Source: Xenorhabdus anantnagensis
GTDB taxonomy: Bacteria; Pseudomonadota; Gammaproteobacteria; Enterobacterales; Enterobacteriaceae
Direction of reading: 5' to 3'
DNA: 64,000 bases
NCBI RefSeq assembly: GCF_028598555.1
Contig: NZ_JAQRFN010000011.1
Location: 1 to 64,000, forward strand
The position numbers and the translations under genes are program-made. The number at the start of each line of letters is the position of its first letter. Positions within the stretch are counted from its first letter, which is position 1. The notes below the pieces were generated by a model. That model saw only the letters and a list, made by a program, of their open reading frames with translations. It made no database searches and was not told where the DNA came from. Positions 28,917 to 39,400 of this stretch are shown in pieces.

Positions 28917-29187
28917 GTTTCGGGGGGTAAGTTTTTAGCGTTGTCATGACGGTACTTGTGGCCACTTTCAGGACACGGGCGGTATCGCGGATCCCTCCGT
29001 TATTCATTGCCATATCGATAATCTGTTCTTTAACACCGGGTTTACAGGCTTGATAGGTGTATTCCAACTGAAAGACCTTACAGCAGGCATAACAGCGATA
29101 ACGGGGATGGCCGCCATTTCCTTTTCCATGTCCTTTGACCTGTTCTGATGTGTGACAATAACGACAATAAACGTCAACTTTAGCCAT
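28897..29187 (-). CDS. insA: IS1 InsA DNA-binding protein
   Basis: 96 residues with the N-terminal zinc finger (CRYCHTSEQVKGHGKG...YRCYACCKVF, four cysteines) and a helix-turn-helix (GIRDTARVLKVATSTVMTTLK). InsA alone binds the IS ends and represses. Length and order fit IS1. Confidence 0.92.
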   Translation of the reverse strand: MAKVDVYCRYCHTSEQVKGHGKGNGGHPRYRCYACCKVFQLEYTYQACKPGVKEQIIDMAMNNGGIRDTARVLKVATSTVMTTLKTYPPKRDDASS

Positions 29188-29244
29188 ACTCCACCCTTAA
29201 AAAGTTAGAGCATATCACAATAACTAACTATTCAATACATGACC

Positions 29245-29849
29245 AGAAAACTAAAAGACATGACTAACATTTGTGTTGTTTTGATCAGTGATGATGCTAA
29301 ACAATGGGATACTTTCTTTAAAATTAACAGTCAAAAGTAAATGATTTTTTTATCTAACCTCATGGCCAGAATAATAATTTTGGCTTTATTCTTTTTGTTA
29401 CAAAAAATTTGATGGAAGAAAGAACAACGATTCTAAGTTTGAGGTCTCCCCAACGTCTGCTTCTGACACATAACCGATTACCAAGTTAAGTGTTAGCCAC
29501 TACAGCTGATTTGTTGTGTGCGTAAGTGTTATTTTGCTCAGCAGTAATCTTTACCCTCAAACAGGCTACGATAATTTTACAGCGTATAAATGCAGGCTTG
29601 TCGCAGTGCAGGGCGACAGAGTCCCTTAAATCTTTCACCGAAAAGAAGGACCTCTTTCACTGGTTCATAGGTAAAAGGCTTTCGTCAGCCTATTCCGCTC
29701 AGCATGTTACAACGGCGGATGGCGTTGCGCTAACCCGATATGGAAGACCAAAAGCCGCACCGTACCAATCACCTTGTCCCTTTGGGGGGAGAGACAGGAT
29801 GAGGGAAGAAAGAATGGAGCAATATTTTGAGGCAGTACAATGCTCTCTA
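29245..29849. other. Stretch without a supportable gene
   Basis: Next to IS1 there is a short in-frame tail on plus (NICVVLISDDAKQWDTFFKI, stop at 29340) that could be the end of a gene cut by IS1. From 29526 an ORF of 131 codons overlaps the following minus-strand gene and lacks a ribosome site; I do not call it. Confidence 0.4.
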
Positions 29850-30395
29850 TTACTCAGGGTCAGTTACGGGGATTGGATATTTCAGCTCTATCACCGGCGC
29901 ATCAGCCAGTTGCCTGCCTGATCTAACCATTAAATATCCGGCGATTTCTTCAGCTGTCAGCTCGACATGCAACATATCAGGGTCCTGGAACCACTCATTT
30001 GGCCAAAAGATAAGATCTGATGGATTGCCATCGAAATTTTTTTCAAGGAGTGCAAGAGCGAAATTTTGTTCTGATTCTTTCCCTTCCGCGTTACACAAAC
30101 AGTTGATCGTTTGAACAAGCTCTTCCCAGGAAAAATCCTCATAGAATTTTTCCTGGTTGAAAGCAATTCGAGTAAATTCCTTAGCGTTGGTCCAGGAAGA
30201 GTAGTCCCTAAAATCTGAAAACTTACAGTGACATATAACCTGGCTGTTCCATTCCGAAATCATCATCTTTAATGTGTCGTCTTCTTCACTTACATCTTCA
30301 TCAATTCTTGAAAGAATATCCTCAGCTTTTTCTGCTAGCTCTTTTATCTTCTGACGGCTAACTTTAGTGGGTCTCATGCGTTCTGGAAGAGGCAT
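29850..30395 (-). CDS. Uncharacterised acidic protein
   Basis: 181 residues, cytoplasmic, strongly acidic in its first 50 (EDILSRIDEDVSEEDDT). AAGGAACC precedes the ATG, supporting this start. Contains DFRDYSSWTNAKEF and LIFWPNEWFQDPDM and several Trp. I do not recognise the family. Small acidic cytosolic proteins near VgrG clusters are often immunity proteins, but no toxin gene is adjacent here. IS debris on both sides suggests an orphan left from a larger cluster. Confidence 0.6.
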   Translation of the reverse strand: MPLPERMRPTKVSRQKIKELAEKAEDILSRIDEDVSEEDDTLKMMISEWNSQVICHCKFSDFRDYSSWTNAKEFTRIAFNQEKFYEDFSWEELVQTINCLCNAEGKESEQNFALALLEKNFDGNPSDLIFWPNEWFQDPDMLHVELTAEEIAGYLMVRSGRQLADAPVIELKYPIPVTDPE

Positions 30396-30539
30396 TTCTT
30401 GGTTCCTTATAAAAAAACAATTAGGAAAATCAGTAACAGCGAAACCAGATTACTTCAAATCCATTATTGACTCCATGTAAGTCATGGGATTAATCGATTA
30501 TTGGTATTTGCGATAAACAATGCACTCTGCTTTATGAAT

Positions 30540-30893
30540 ATGGTTTCAAGTTGGCTTTATTTAAAAATCAATCTGAATTGCTCCGGGGGAGTCCAGGCAC
30601 TTTTGAGTTGATGCTACTCACTATGGTTTTCCAGGTATCACTACCGCTGGCCTGCTCCCTGTTCACACACCGTGGTATTAGTGAAGCCCGCTTCTGGCAC
30701 TATCCGGTTTTCAGAAATGCCAGGCACTCGCTGTCACGGGCACGACCACGGCTTAACTCCTGCTAACAGTGCCGCAATGATGTTGTCAGTTACGGACTGG
30801 TAAATATCAGTTCGGATTTTAGAAAATTTCGTTTTTGAGGAGCCTGACGGGTCCAGCGGGGATACTCTGGTTACCGCTTAATGCGACAGAACC
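30540..30893. other. IS debris with one IS6-type end
   Basis: Positions 30878-30893, read on minus, give GGTTCTGTCGCATTAA, the outer 16 bases of the IS6-type terminal repeat seen elsewhere in the window. The element would extend leftward, but no matching inner sequence or second end is found. The 30540-30870 part has an open frame of 71 codons that I cannot relate to anything. Confidence 0.45.
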
Positions 30894-30894
30894 C

Positions 30895-31150
30895 CCTGAG
30901 GTTATCGGCTCCATCCGATAAGAACGTAATTTATTGATTCACCTGCATTCCCTGTGAAAATAACTGGGCAATGAGTTTTCTTCGGGGATGATTCTCCAGA
31001 CATTGCACAAAACCAAAACGTTTGGTCGGAACATTAGCCGCGAATGATTTTCCGGCGATGACTTCGAAATGATGTTTTCTGTCGTCCCGATTTCTGACGT
31101 AGCCTCCATCAATGCCAACCGGTCATCGGTTTTCCCGGTTTGGGTAATTT
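30895..31150 (-). pseudogene. ISKra4-type transposase fragment
   Basis: On minus: VGIDGGYVRNRDDRKHHFEV then KSFAANVPTKRFGFVQCLE and RRKLIAQLFSQGMQVNQ, ending at a stop near 30940 with further recognisable residues (TFLSDGADNLR) beyond. This matches the core of ISKra4-family transposases. Both ends are missing. Confidence 0.65.
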
Positions 31151-31283
31151 ACCGTAAGGTTGAGCTTCATACCCAGTTCACAAGTACCATTTAAAAAATA
31201 TTCTCAATACATAAGGGATGGCTCGTAGTAGCGAACCATCCCTCTTATTAAGTTTGGTTTTACCTTCCAAAACCGCTGAAAAA

Positions 31284-31688
31284 TTAACTGTAAACATAGA
31301 GATCAATGCTAATATCTGCATTTAATGCATTAACTTTTCTGAGTAATACATTATCTAGGTGCATAGCTGGTGTAACTTCGTCCTTTACCTTGATCACGAC
31401 ATTGAACTGATATTCAAGCTCATACTGACAACCCATTTCTATTAAGGTATTTTCTTTACCTTGCAGGTAAGAAAATACCTTATTGAATTGTTCATTGATA
31501 TCAAGGGATTTCTCATCGCCAGTACCTATAGACCAAAAACTATATTCTCTACGTCTATTTGTTTCGGGAATAAGATCTCCTTTCATCCAGCTCTGGATTG
31601 GTTGTAACGATAATTCATGTGTAATATCTGTTGGATTTATATCTTCTCCTGAAACCGCAAAATAAACTCGTACTGTTGATTTGTCCAT
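31284..31688 (-). CDS. DUF4279 domain protein
   Basis: 134 residues fitting DUF4279: N-terminal VRVYFAVSGEDINPTDITHEL, then REYSFWSIGT and a C-terminal beta-rich part. AGGATT precedes the ATG. No signal peptide. Members are found in many bacteria and are often next to toxin genes, where an immunity role is suspected but unproven. Here it stands alone between IS remnants and a small secreted protein gene. Confidence 0.75.
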   Translation of the reverse strand: MDKSTVRVYFAVSGEDINPTDITHELSLQPIQSWMKGDLIPETNRRREYSFWSIGTGDEKSLDINEQFNKVFSYLQGKENTLIEMGCQYELEYQFNVVIKVKDEVTPAMHLDNVLLRKVNALNADISIDLYVYS

Positions 31689-31818
31689 ACTACTTTAATC
31701 CTATTATCTATATACACCTGTTCGAATCCCATCACCTCTACCACCTTTGAGATAAATAATCAATTCCCCCGTTTTTTATCTCTGTAAATATCATAGTGCG
31801 CGATATTTGCCTTCTTAC

Positions 31819-32097
31819 CTAGATATATTCATGTGCATCAATACCATTTTCTTCCAGATATTTATTATCTACCTTATTTATATTGGATTTTTTTGCTTTA
31901 TCATTTTTCTTGTCTTTCTTCTTATTTTTTTCTTTATGTTTATGTTTTAAACTAAAATTTATTTGTTCATAATGCAGTTGATTTTGATTTTTATTATTTA
32001 ACTGGTAGTTAAGCTCACCATCTTTTTGTTTAGCATGAGACAGTGAACCGAACGTCACGCAAAAGATTGTTAGGATGACAACGAATAACCTTTTCAT
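31819..32097 (-). CDS. Small secreted lysine/asparagine-rich protein
   Basis: 92 residues with a clear Sec signal peptide (MKRLFVVILTIFCVTFGSLSHA, cleavage after residue 22). The mature part is a low-complexity Lys/Asn run (HKHKEKNKKKDKKNDKAKK) ended by ENGIDAHEYI. GAGGAAG precedes the ATG. I do not recognise a family. It may be a short periplasmic protein or the relic of a larger protein. No partner is obvious. Confidence 0.6.
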   Translation of the reverse strand: MKRLFVVILTIFCVTFGSLSHAKQKDGELNYQLNNKNQNQLHYEQINFSLKHKHKEKNKKKDKKNDKAKKSNINKVDNKYLEENGIDAHEYI

Positions 32098-32685
32098 TGA
32101 TTACTTCCTCTTTTAAAACGAATGTTCATATCACTTTGATATGAGGTATTTATCAGAATATGCGTAATTCGCAGATGTGAGATTAAAAATTACGACATTA
32201 ATTTAAATAAAGTAAATAGTTTTTTAGATTTGTTTTTAAATAACAACCTGAATTTAATTTATAATAAATTAAATTCAGGTTGATTTATAAATATTAATAT
32301 TATGATTTATAATAATTTTAACTGCATTTAATAAATAAATTAACTCGGCAATTGATAGGAAATAAAATAACAGAGAAAGTTAATGCCTGTAGAAAAAATC
32401 CTTGGTATTACGGGTAATAAAGTTCTTGATAGTGATTTTTCCATCAATAGATGAAATAAAAAATATAAATAATTACCCTTTAACCTAAACCGATCCCTTT
32501 TCTGTGCTCTGTAACCAATTGACACAGTTGAACGTACACCTTAACTAAATCTGCGCAATAACTGTCATTTTCAGAAGACGACTGCACCAATTGACAAGGC
32601 TTAAAGTCGAGTGTGCATATGGCTTCTGATAAAATAATTTCAGAAATGACATTCCGTAGAAAAATTAGCACATTTAAATATCCAT
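32098..32685. other. AT-rich stretch without a supportable gene
   Basis: About 590 bases, mostly A and T, with short inverted repeats such as CAACCTGAATTTAATTT / AAATTAAATTCAGGTTG near 32244-32282. ORFs here lack ribosome sites and family resemblance. Confidence 0.5.
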
Positions 32686-32940
32686 ATACACTGTTTAGCA
32701 TTAGGAAGTATGGATTTGACTAGTGCTGCGGGAAAAATGACAATGCAGGTTATTAGTGCTGTAGCTGAATTTGAACGTGATTTATTATTAGAACGCACTC
32801 ATTCAGGTTTAGAGCGTGCCAGGGCAGCAGGCAAACGACTCGGACGTCCTCCAATTTTGGATACTCAACAAATTCAAAACGTACTTAATTTATTTTTTAT
32901 TGTCATCTGGTTACCTGTATTAACTAAAAACAAAAATTAG
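32686..32940 (+). pseudogene. Serine recombinase fragment
   Basis: Reads [39 protein letters not shown] and GKRLGRPP, the second half of a Tn3-resolvase/invertase catalytic domain. The catalytic N-terminal half with the nucleophile serine is absent, and the C terminus runs into unrelated residues. It ends 33 bases before an IS6-type end, so the element's insertion or deletion probably truncated it. Confidence 0.8.
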
Positions 32941-32972
32941 TGGATTAATAATTTAAATAATTCATTTTGTCA

Positions 32973-33040
32973 GGTTCTGTCGCATTAACAGCGAAAGTCT
33001 GTGCAAAAGTGAGGTTGATTAATAATTGCGCATTCAGTTG
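32973..33040 (+). mobile_element. IS6-family left end remnant (outer boundary of a 12.1-kb segment)
   Basis: Starts GGTTCTGTCGCATTAACAG and continues about 68 bases nearly identical to 43829-43900. It is flanked on its left by TTTTGTCA. Its inward partner is at 45069-45087, flanked on the right by TTTTGTAT. Between them lie pxaAB, tnaCA and the NUDIX gene. The rest to 33420 (380 bases) should hold the pxaA promoter, but I see no clear -10/-35 or operator. Confidence 0.8.
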
Positions 33041-33420
33041 GGGTTTTTACACAGGACCCCTAATTAATTCTTTTAAAATACATTTCCTTAATGTTAATTC
33101 TTTTTATATTAATATCTGTACTTATGACTATTAATCTAATCAATAAATATTAGTGGATAAAATTCACCTACGGCGTATTTCTCAAATGACTTAAGATATT
33201 AATTTATTAAAATATGGGGCTAGACACCTAGTTTCATGTTGATACTTTATTTCCATATTAACCCGTTAGTGTCTGTCTTTTGATCTTTCGTTCAAAAACA
33301 GGAGGATTATCAATTTATTAATCCGGTTTTGTTACATGTTGAAGGAAAAATGTAATGCAATATAAATTAATGGATATTGTGTCAAGGTGAATGTAATTAA
33401 TAAAATAAAGCTTTCTAATT

Positions 33421-36400
33421 ATGATGCAAGTAACTATGAACAGATTACAGGTTTTACCTCTTACTCAGTATCAAAAAGAAATCTACTATGAAGCTCAACG
33501 TAATCCAGAAAGTAGTCAATTCACTATCTCCATAGCAAGGATATTAAAAAAAGATATTAACTTTGAGCGATTTTTTCATTCAGTTAATAACTTCCTTAGT
33601 CATAATGTGACATGTCGATTGCGCATCATTGAACAAGCCGATGCGTTGAGTCAACAGATACAAAATATTCCTGCTAATCAAGTAGAAGTCATTGATGCTG
33701 AAGGTGAGGACGTTACTGTACTCTTCAAAAAATGGTCAAGGCGAGTTTTTAATCTAGATGATAAATCACTTCTTGAGGTTGCTCTGTTACGAAATCTGAA
33801 AGATGGTTGCGCGGCTATTTTTCTGCGCGCCCATCATATTGTTTGTGATGGTTGGGGAATAAATCAGTTAGCAGAAAAAATTTCCAAATATTATCAGGAT
33901 AATGAGGTTAATCTGGGAATATTGTCTCACAATTCAGAGGAATATATCTCAGCAATCTTTGAGCAAGAAACAATTCTGTCACAACCAGAAATAGAACGGC
34001 AAATAACCGAGTTGGCTGTACTTACACAACGTCATGAACCCGTTTTTTTTAACCGGGGAAAGAAGGCTAATGCTTCTCGCTTTATGCAGCACCGGTATAT
34101 CTTATCTAAGACTAAAGTCGCAAAAGCCTTGTCTCAAGGGATCAATCCCCACCAAGTCGTTATGTCTGCACTAGCTGTCTTATTGTCACGGATACATAAT
34201 AATACCCAGCTAACAATAGGTGTTCCTTTGCTCAACCGCCGTATTAATCAACTTAATATTGCGGGCCAATGGGCTAATACGCTGCCACTGGCTGTTGCGG
34301 TCAATGCAGAGGATACCCTTATTGAACTGGCAGCTCGTATTAAAACAGAAATTAAAAAGCTAAAAACGTTTGAGCATATTCCTCTTGGGCGTTTGCTTAA
34401 GTGTATGGGAACAAAAAGGCGTCAATGGTTTGATGTCACGGTATCTTATAATTACTCATCTATAACTGATGCTTTCCGTGATACCTATAAAAGCGAAGAT
34501 ATTTATGCAGCGACTACCGCTCATGAAGATGATGCTATTGCGATCCATGTACATACTTATGGTAGCAATAATGATGTTGCTATTGATATCACCGGTGCGG
34601 TAGAAGTTTTCGATGAAGATTATCCATTCGAAACATTTACGGCTGCCTTAGCGCGTATTATCGAACAAGTTATTACTTTACCCACACAAACCGTCTCACA
34701 AGTGAATCTTTCTTCGGCAGAAGAAATGGCTCAACTGGCTCTTTTTGAGAAAGGGCCAATTGCAGAATTCTCGGCGCAAGAGACTTTATCAACGTTATTT
34801 GATACTCAGGTTTCATTACACGGGGAAGCAGTCGCTATCGCAAATGCTGGCGGGCAACCCGCTCTTACTTATATTCAGTTCCAAACCCGTATAGACAATA
34901 TGGTGGCTGTTTTACTGAAGGAGGGAGTGAGGAAAGGGGACATAGTTGCGATTTTGATGGATCGCAGCACGGATATGTTAACCGCTATCTTTGCGGTATT
35001 GAAAGCAGGTGCTGCCTATTTACCCATAGACTCCAATTATCCGCAGGAGCGGATTGATTATATGTTGAAGGATAGTGGTGTCACGGTCATCATCTCCGAC
35101 AAACTTAACCAGTCTTTAATCGCTCAGGCTTATATTGTCATTGACGGAAATAATATTGTCATTGACGGGAATAACATTTCAGCACAAGAGCAGGTAAAAC
35201 AGCCCAATTTATCTACAGCAGATTCTCTGGCATATATGATTTATACATCAGGCTCCACCGGGCAGCCTAAAGGCGTGATGATCAATCATTACTCAGCGGT
35301 AAACCGGATTGAGTGGATGCAAGAACGTTATCCACTGGATAACACAGATGTAATATTACAAAAGACACCAATTTCATTTGATGTATCTGTCTGGGAATTA
35401 TTCTGGTGGTCGATCTCTGGGGCATCTGTCCATTTATTACCCCCTGGTGCTCATAAGGACCCATTAGAGATAATAAAAGCAATCAGTACACATAATGTGA
35501 CTACATTGCACTTTGTTCCCTCTATGCTCCAGCCTTTCTTAGACATTTTGGAAGCCGAACCTGAATTAGTGGATAAGTTAACCAGCTTGCGCCGTGTGTT
35601 CACCAGTGGTGAAGCGCTTCCTCCAGTACGGGTTAATCAGTTCCGTGAGATCTTTTCTAGCTTTGGCTTAAATGCACCCGCCCTGATCAATCTATATGGT
35701 CCAACAGAAGCCACTGTAGATGTATCGTATTTCGAATTTCTTTCTGAAAACAATGATGTGATCAACCGGGTTCCCATTGGTTTTCCGATCAACAATACCT
35801 CACTGAGAATTATGTCTCAGCATGACACTCGACAACCAATTGGCATTGCGGGTGAGTTGCAGATTGGTGGTGTTGGATTGGCGCGTGGTTATCACAATAA
35901 GCCAGAATTGACGGCAGAAAAATTCATTTTGGATGGAAGCGAGCGCTGGTATCGTACAGGTGATTTAGCAAGGTGGTTACCTGACGGTAGCATTGAATAT
36001 TTGGGAAGAATCGATAATCAGGTGAAGATTAGAGGTAATCGCATTGAATTAGGAGAGATACAAAACACGCTTGAGCGCATTCAGGGAATTAGCCAGGCTG
36101 AGGTTTTACCACAAAAGAACAATAATGATGATACTTACCTTTGTGCATACTATGTAATAGCTCACCAGAATGTAACAAATAACCAGAGTTTTACTTCTGA
36201 AAAACTGCGTAAAACCTTACTGGAATCTTTACCTGATTTCATGGTTCCTCTGAAATTCTGCTGGGTTCCTTTTATTCCTCTTACTCCTAACGGTAAAGTT
36301 GATCGTAAGGCACTTAGTTCGTTGGTGAAAACAGAAGTTTCGAGTCTCCATGATGATGCTCAAACTGAAACGGAATATCAATTGGCAGAAATTTGGAAAC

Positions 36401-39400
36401 GGGTATTAAAGATTGAACAACTTAGTGTGCAGGATAATTTTTACACATTAGGTGGTGATTCAATCTTGATGCTGAAAGTTCGCTCTGAAGCTGAAAAGAT
36501 GGGAATGAATGTAACCCTTTCTGAGTTATCACAATATTTAACGATAGCCGAGTTGAGCCAACAAATTGACACCAGCCTTAAAGCCAAAAGAACCATTGAG
36601 TTATCTCCGTTTGCACTGATCAAAGAAAAAGAACGTGCAGTGCTTTCTCAATATGCGGATGCCTTCCCTGCGACCCAGCTTCAACTCGGCCTGATATATC
36701 ACAGCCAGCAGAGTAAAGATTCTGCGACTTATAAGGATGTTTTCCGTTATACGCTGAAAGGAGAATGGAAACCTGAGATCTTTTGTAGAAGTACAGAAGC
36801 CATTATCCAACGTCATCCTGTTCTTCGCTCACACTTTAATCTGGCTGATTTCAGCGAGCCTTTGCAAGTCATTAATCACAGTATCGATATTGATGATGCC
36901 GTGGCGATTAAAGATCTTAGTTCACTGACATTGATTGAGTCTGAACAACTTATTAAAGGGCACATGAAAAAAAGAAGTCGTCAGGACTACCATTTTGATT
37001 GTGCGCCTTTGTATCACCTCTGTTTGTTCAAGACCGTAGATACGATAGAAATGGTATTTAGTTTCCATCATGCCATTCTGGATGGTGGCAGTGTGGCAAA
37101 TCTGGTGCGTGAACTCTTCTCCCGTTATTTGAATGAGGGGCGGTATTTTTCTGAAACAGATGTACTTCCATCACCTGCTTTATATATACAAGATGAACTT
37201 CACGCATTACAACATCAGGAACACAGTGAGTTCTGGAAAGAAATGTTTAATGGACTTCCCCGAACACAATTCCCTGGTTACCGATTGTACGAAAGCCTGC
37301 CCCAAAATCGAATTTTCACAAAATGGGCCACTATTTCAGACGAAATTGAAACAAAACTGAAAACGCTGGTACAGCAAGAACATGTTTCGGTTAAGTCTGT
37401 TTTCTTGGCTGCACATTGTTTAACGGTAGCGATGTTTACGGGGCAGGATGAAATTGCGACGGGATTGGTGACTCATGGCAGGCCTGATGTACAAAACTCA
37501 GAGCAGATGCTGGGCTTGTTTCTTAACACACTACCGGTACGTTTCTCTGTATCTGACAAAACATGGAAAGCATGTATTCATGCTGTATTCAGTGCGGAAC
37601 AGCATCATGCACCATACCGTAAATACCCGCTTAACGCTATCCAGCAGATGGCAGGCGAAGGAGCAAGAATAAGTTCCGCATTCAACTACGTTCACTTCCA
37701 CGTATTATCTGACGTATTTAGCAGTCCTGATTTGTCTCTTATCGCGTTTGACCCGTGGGAAGAAACTAACTTTGAAGTACTACTCAATGTCATGACTGAC
37801 TTCATCACAGGTCAGTATCGTCTGCGATGTGATTTTGACGGAAATATTTTCTCACAAGTGCAGGCTGAGACTTATATGGATATCTATATGTCCATATTGA
37901 ACAAAATGGTCAGTCATGGTGACCAACCAGCAACCCTGAGCCAGCCACTCACACAGAGAAGCAAGGCAATACCCTCTCAGGGATTCATGTCAGCGCTGGC
38001 TATGATTGTGAAAAATGTACGGGAGCAACCTGATGCAATCGCGATTCGTTATCACAGTCTGCAATGGAGTTACGAAAAACTATGGTCAGAGTCTGGGAAA
38101 ATTGCGTCCGCGTTGATTTCCGGGGGAATTGTTCAAAATACGCCTGTCGCTATTGCGCTTGAGCGTTCTCCTACACTGGTTGCATCACTGATTGGTGTGA
38201 TGAGAGCAGGAGGAGTATGTTTGCCATTGGATCTGAGTTATCCGGCTCAGCGCATCGAAGCTATGCTGGAACAAGCTCAGCCAATACTGGCTATTGTTGA
38301 TGATAAATCTGATAAATTACTCAACGTGATGGCAGTCCCGACAATGAGAGTGGACACGTTGATAAACGAAAATACGCGTGTACCAGATAGAGAAATAACC
38401 CCTGAACAATTGGCTTATTTGCTGTTTACCTCCGGTTCAACGGGTAAACCCAAAGGTGTGGCAATGCCGCATCGTAGCCTGTCAAATTTAGTTATCTGGC
38501 AGAATGAAACGCAGACTGGTAAGAATATTCGTTCTACCTTGCAGTATGCACCGCTGAGCTTTGACGTTTCATTTCAGGAAATCTTCTCTACGCTCACTTC
38601 TGGTGGAGAATTACACCTTATTAGTGAAGATGAACGGCGTGATCCTTTGCAGTTACTGCGTATTATCGCTAATTACCAGACAGAAAGAATTTACCTGCCT
38701 TATGTTGCACTTCAGCAATTGGCTGAAACAGCAGTCGCATTGGAAACTTACCCGAAAAAGCTAAAAGTTATTATTTCATCTGGTGAACAACTCCGGGTCA
38801 CCGAAGATATTCGTCTGCTTATTGGGCAAATAAATAACGGCATCCTTGAAAATCAGTATGGGCCTACGGAAACGCATGTTATCACTGCATTTACTATGCA
38901 GGGTGATCCGGCGTCTTTCCCAGCACTTCCGCCTATTGGTAAAAGTATCAACAACTCAGATGTTGTACTCCTTAACAGTCAATTAGACGAAGTTACTCCG
39001 GGCGAACAAGGTGAAATTTATGCCCGTGGTTTACCTATCGCGCAGGGTTATTACCGTCAGCCAGAATTAACCGCTGAACGCTTTATTATGATCAAAGACA
39101 GCGATGAACCGCTGTATCGTACTGGTGATCTGGGCGTGAAGCTTAAAGATGGCAATATTCTCTGCTTAGGCCGCAAGGATACCCAGGTTAAAGTCCGTGG
39201 TTATCGTATTGAGCTGGCGGAAATAGAATTAGCGGTATCGGGTACTCCCGGTGCTGCCGAAATACTGAAAGACGTTGCTGTTGTCGTTCAACAGCACGGT
39301 GAAAGTGATGGTTTTCTGGTTGCATTCCTGATCGGAGAAAAAAACGAAGCATTTACTGTGCGCGTACAGCAACATTTGTCTGAAATACTGCCTAAACATA

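Larger units (their letters stand above)
28465..29244 (-). mobile_element. IS1-family insertion sequence
   Basis: A 780-bp element with terminal inverted repeats of 21 bp matching at 19 positions (GGTTATGTATTAAATAG... at 28465 and its counterpart ending at 29244), containing insA and insB. Length fits IS1 (about 768 bp). No clear 8-9-bp target duplication is visible, so a neighbouring deletion is possible. Confidence 0.88.

Noticed and set aside
29526..29921. 131-codon plus-strand ORF
   Set aside because: No ribosome site, odd composition and overlap with a better minus-strand gene.
31718..31752. tRNA 3' end-like sequence (TTCGAATCCCATCACC) as an attachment site
   Set aside because: The bases around the TTCGAAT loop do not pair as a T-arm and no acceptor stem or integrase is present.
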